In this document: positions 3,616 to 5,463 of the stretch, one piece after another
How positions within the stretch are numbered: the first letter of the stretch is position 1
Layout: each line of letters starts with the position of its first letter
From: Candidatus Faecivivens stercoripullorum
GTDB lineage: Bacteria; Bacillota; Clostridia; Oscillospirales; Ruminococcaceae
Length of the DNA: 5,463 nt
Direction of reading: 5' to 3'
Assembly: GCA_018715285.1 (NCBI GenBank)
Contig: DVLW01000219.1
Span: 1 to 5,463 of the forward strand
Notes under the pieces: model-generated
Database searches by the model: none
The model's input: only the letters and a program-made list of their open reading frames with translations
Told to the model about the DNA's origin: nothing
Translations under genes and position numbers: made by a program

Positions 3616-5433
3616 ATGAATATTGATGAACTGCGCGCGAAAGCGCTGCTGCTGCCGCTGGAACCCGGCTGCTACCTGATGAAGGATAAAACCGGTGAGA
3701 TTATCTATGTCGGTAAGGCAAAGGCTCTCAAAAACCGGGTGGTCAGCTACTTCCGCGAAAATTCCTCCCATACCGAGAAAACCAGACAGATGGTCAGCTG
3801 TGTCAATGATTTTGACTTCATCGTCACGTCAAGTGAATTCGAGGCGCTGGTGCTGGAATGCTCGCTGATTAAGCACTACCGCCCAAAATACAACATTCTG
3901 CTGATGGATGATAAAGGGTATCATTATATCCATGTCACTGACGAGGAGTACCCGCGTGTCGAGGCAGTTATGCAGAAACCTCAGGATAACGGGCTGCTGA
4001 TCGGGCCGTATATGAGCGGGTTTGTCGTGCGGGAAACGGTCGAACAGGTTGGGCAGATCTTCAAGCTGCCGACTTGCAACCGTAAGTTCCCGCAGGATTT
4101 CAGAAAAGCAAGACCTTGTCTGAATTTTCATATCAAGCGCTGCATGGGTTTATGTCAGGGTAAGATTTCCCGTGAGGATTACCGCGCTATCGTCGATGAT
4201 GCGGTCGAATATATCCGCGGCGGTGGTGCGGCTGCTTCGGTTGACGAACTGGAACGGCAGATGTTCGAGGCTGCTGATGCGCTCGACTTCGAGAGAGCTG
4301 CAAGACTTCGTGACCAGCTGGCGGCAATTAAAAAGATTTCTGATAAACAGACCGTTCTGCTGGGTGAAGACCGGCAGATGGATGTCTGGGGATTCGCTGA
4401 AAACGGCGGTCTGGTCAGCTGCGTCATCTTTAAGATTCGCGAAGGTAAAATTGCCGACAAGGAGAACTTTACCTTCGATAAACAGGGGAGCGCCGATGAG
4501 GTCCGGGAGGAATTTATCTACCGGTACTATACAGGCCGGCAGGATATTCCAAAAGCTGTCGTGCTGGATAAGGCTGCTGCTGATATGGAGATGTTCGCCG
4601 AGTTTTTGCGGGTACAGTGTGAACATAATGTTCAGGCGGTCGTCCCGCAGAGAGGCGAACGGAAAAAGCTGATGGAAATGGCGCAGAATAACGCCCTTGA
4701 ACAGCTTGCACATAAAATCAAACGCACTGGTCGGGAAGTCGCGGCGCTGGAAGAATTGCAGCGGCTGCTCGGGATGCCATCGACACCGATTTATATCGAG
4801 GCGTACGATATCTCCAACTGGGGCGATACAGGCAGAGTCGGCGGTATGATCGTCTTTGAAAACGGAAGACCGCTTAAAAAGGCATATCGTCGGTTCGCAA
4901 TTCGCGACGTGATCGGTCAGGATGACTACGGGTCAATGCGTGAGGTGCTCAGAAGACGGTTCGTCCGGTATCTCGACGGTGACCCCGGGTTTTCAAGGCT
5001 GCCGGATTTGATTCTGCTCGATGGCGGTAAAGGACATGTCAATGCTGTCGCGCCGGTTCTCGAAGAACTCGGGATTCATACCGCGCTGTTTGGTATGGTC
5101 AAGGATAACCGCCATAGAACCCGTGCACTGACTACTGGCGATGGTGAAATCGCACTGTCGATGACCCGCTCGGCGTTTACGATGGTCACGGCGATTCAGG
5201 ATGAGGTCCACCGCTATGCGATTGCTTACCAGCGGATGCTCCATAAAAAGGCTGATATGACCTCGAAACTCAAAGAGGTTCGCGGTATCGGTGACGTTAA
5301 ACTGAAAAAGTTCATGGCGAAATGGCCCACTAAACCCAAAATGAAGGCTGCTACCGCTCAGGAATTGATGGATGAACTCAAAATTAACGAACAGACCGCG
5401 AAAGATTTGATGCAGGTTATTGCGGAACTTTGA
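3616..5433 (+). CDS. uvrC: UvrABC excinuclease subunit C
   Basis: This protein makes the 3' and 5' incisions around bulky DNA lesions after UvrA2-UvrB loading in nucleotide excision repair; it acts in the cytoplasm. All domains of the 605-residue protein are present. The GIY-YIG nuclease (about 16-95) has GCY (18-20), YVG (31-33), likely catalytic Arg41 and Glu76. Four cysteines, C154, C168, C176 and C180, match the spacing of the reported iron-sulfur ligands of UvrC. The UVR motif that contacts UvrB is at about 207-241. The RNase H-like endonuclease domain has Asp398 (YDIS), Asp437, Asp469 (LLDGGKGH) and His532. Tandem helix-hairpin-helix DNA-binding motifs fill about 550-605. The length is normal and no active residue is missing. 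The segment after YDIS reads NWGDTGRVGG, with Asn where many homologues have His; this is probably lineage variation. Confidence 0.98.
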   Translation: MNIDELRAKALLLPLEPGCYLMKDKTGEIIYVGKAKALKNRVVSYFRENSSHTEKTRQMVSCVNDFDFIVTSSEFEALVLECSLIKHYRPKYNILLMDDKGYHYIHVTDEEYPRVEAVMQKPQDNGLLIGPYMSGFVVRETVEQVGQIFKLPTCNRKFPQDFRKARPCLNFHIKRCMGLCQGKISREDYRAIVDDAVEYIRGGGAAASVDELERQMFEAADALDFERAARLRDQLAAIKKISDKQTVLLGEDRQMDVWGFAENGGLVSCVIFKIREGKIADKENFTFDKQGSADEVREEFIYRYYTGRQDIPKAVVLDKAAADMEMFAEFLRVQCEHNVQAVVPQRGERKKLMEMAQNNALEQLAHKIKRTGREVAALEELQRLLGMPSTPIYIEAYDISNWGDTGRVGGMIVFENGRPLKKAYRRFAIRDVIGQDDYGSMREVLRRRFVRYLDGDPGFSRLPDLILLDGGKGHVNAVAPVLEELGIHTALFGMVKDNRHRTRALTTGDGEIALSMTRSAFTMVTAIQDEVHRYAIAYQRMLHKKADMTSKLKEVRGIGDVKLKKFMAKWPTKPKMKAATAQELMDELKINEQTAKDLMQVIAEL

Positions 5434-5449
5434 GCAGATGTGTTATACT
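5420..5449 (+). promoter_or_regulatory. Promoter-like site at the end of uvrC, reading out of the window
   Basis: TATACT (5444-5449) preceded by TGT forms an extended -10. TTGCGG (5420-5425) is a fair -35 at 18-base spacing. It overlaps the uvrC 3' end and would start a transcript near the window edge, so a separate downstream gene on the + strand is likely. No uvrC terminator is visible before the window ends. Confidence 0.5.
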
Positions 5450-5463
5450 GTATTTGTAATGGG

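Overview
The window looks like a chromosomal segment of a Gram-positive Firmicute, most plausibly a Clostridia-class gut-type organism of moderate G+C. The evidence is strong AGGAGG-type ribosome binding sites, TTGACA/TATAAT-like promoters, U-tract terminators, a NiCo-type riboswitch ahead of a cation efflux gene, and a secreted protein with Gram-positive cell-wall-binding repeats. All convincing genes are on the + strand. The genus cannot be fixed from the sequence alone.

Positions 1-370 are very A+T rich at first (14 G/C in the first 60 bases) and contrast with the coding regions (32 of 60 at 781-840). This stretch holds a possible 3' end of an upstream gene, two inverted repeats, a good promoter (146-173), and a 26-codon small ORF (269-349). 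That ORF has a strong ribosome binding site, and its last codons and stop lie inside an intrinsic terminator (338-365). This looks like a leader-peptide attenuator, or else a tiny gene with a terminator overlapping its end. A second TTGACA element (385) then precedes a clear NiCo riboswitch aptamer (463-563) with an overlapping terminator (541-584). Next is a complete CDF-family divalent metal exporter (659-1564), closed by a strong terminator (1595-1635). The expected circuit is that the metal (Ni2+/Co2+, or Fe2+ as later proposed for this class) binds the aptamer, the terminator cannot form, and the exporter is made.

Positions 1636-2126 are a non-coding gap of about 490 bases. It carries a 75-base unit present twice at an offset of exactly 185 bases, and a 21-base hairpin-forming element present twice. 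The last hairpin abuts the -35 box of the next promoter (2057-2084). That promoter appears to drive a secreted protein (2127-3569) made of a signal peptide, about ten 20-residue cell-wall-binding repeats and a C39-like cysteine peptidase domain. The excinuclease gene uvrC (3616-5433) follows 46 bases later with no visible terminator between them. A further promoter-like site overlaps the end of uvrC and points out of the window.

The best-supported regulatory find is the NiCo riboswitch. The least explained features are the leader ORF/terminator stacked in front of it and the duplicated intergenic repeat.
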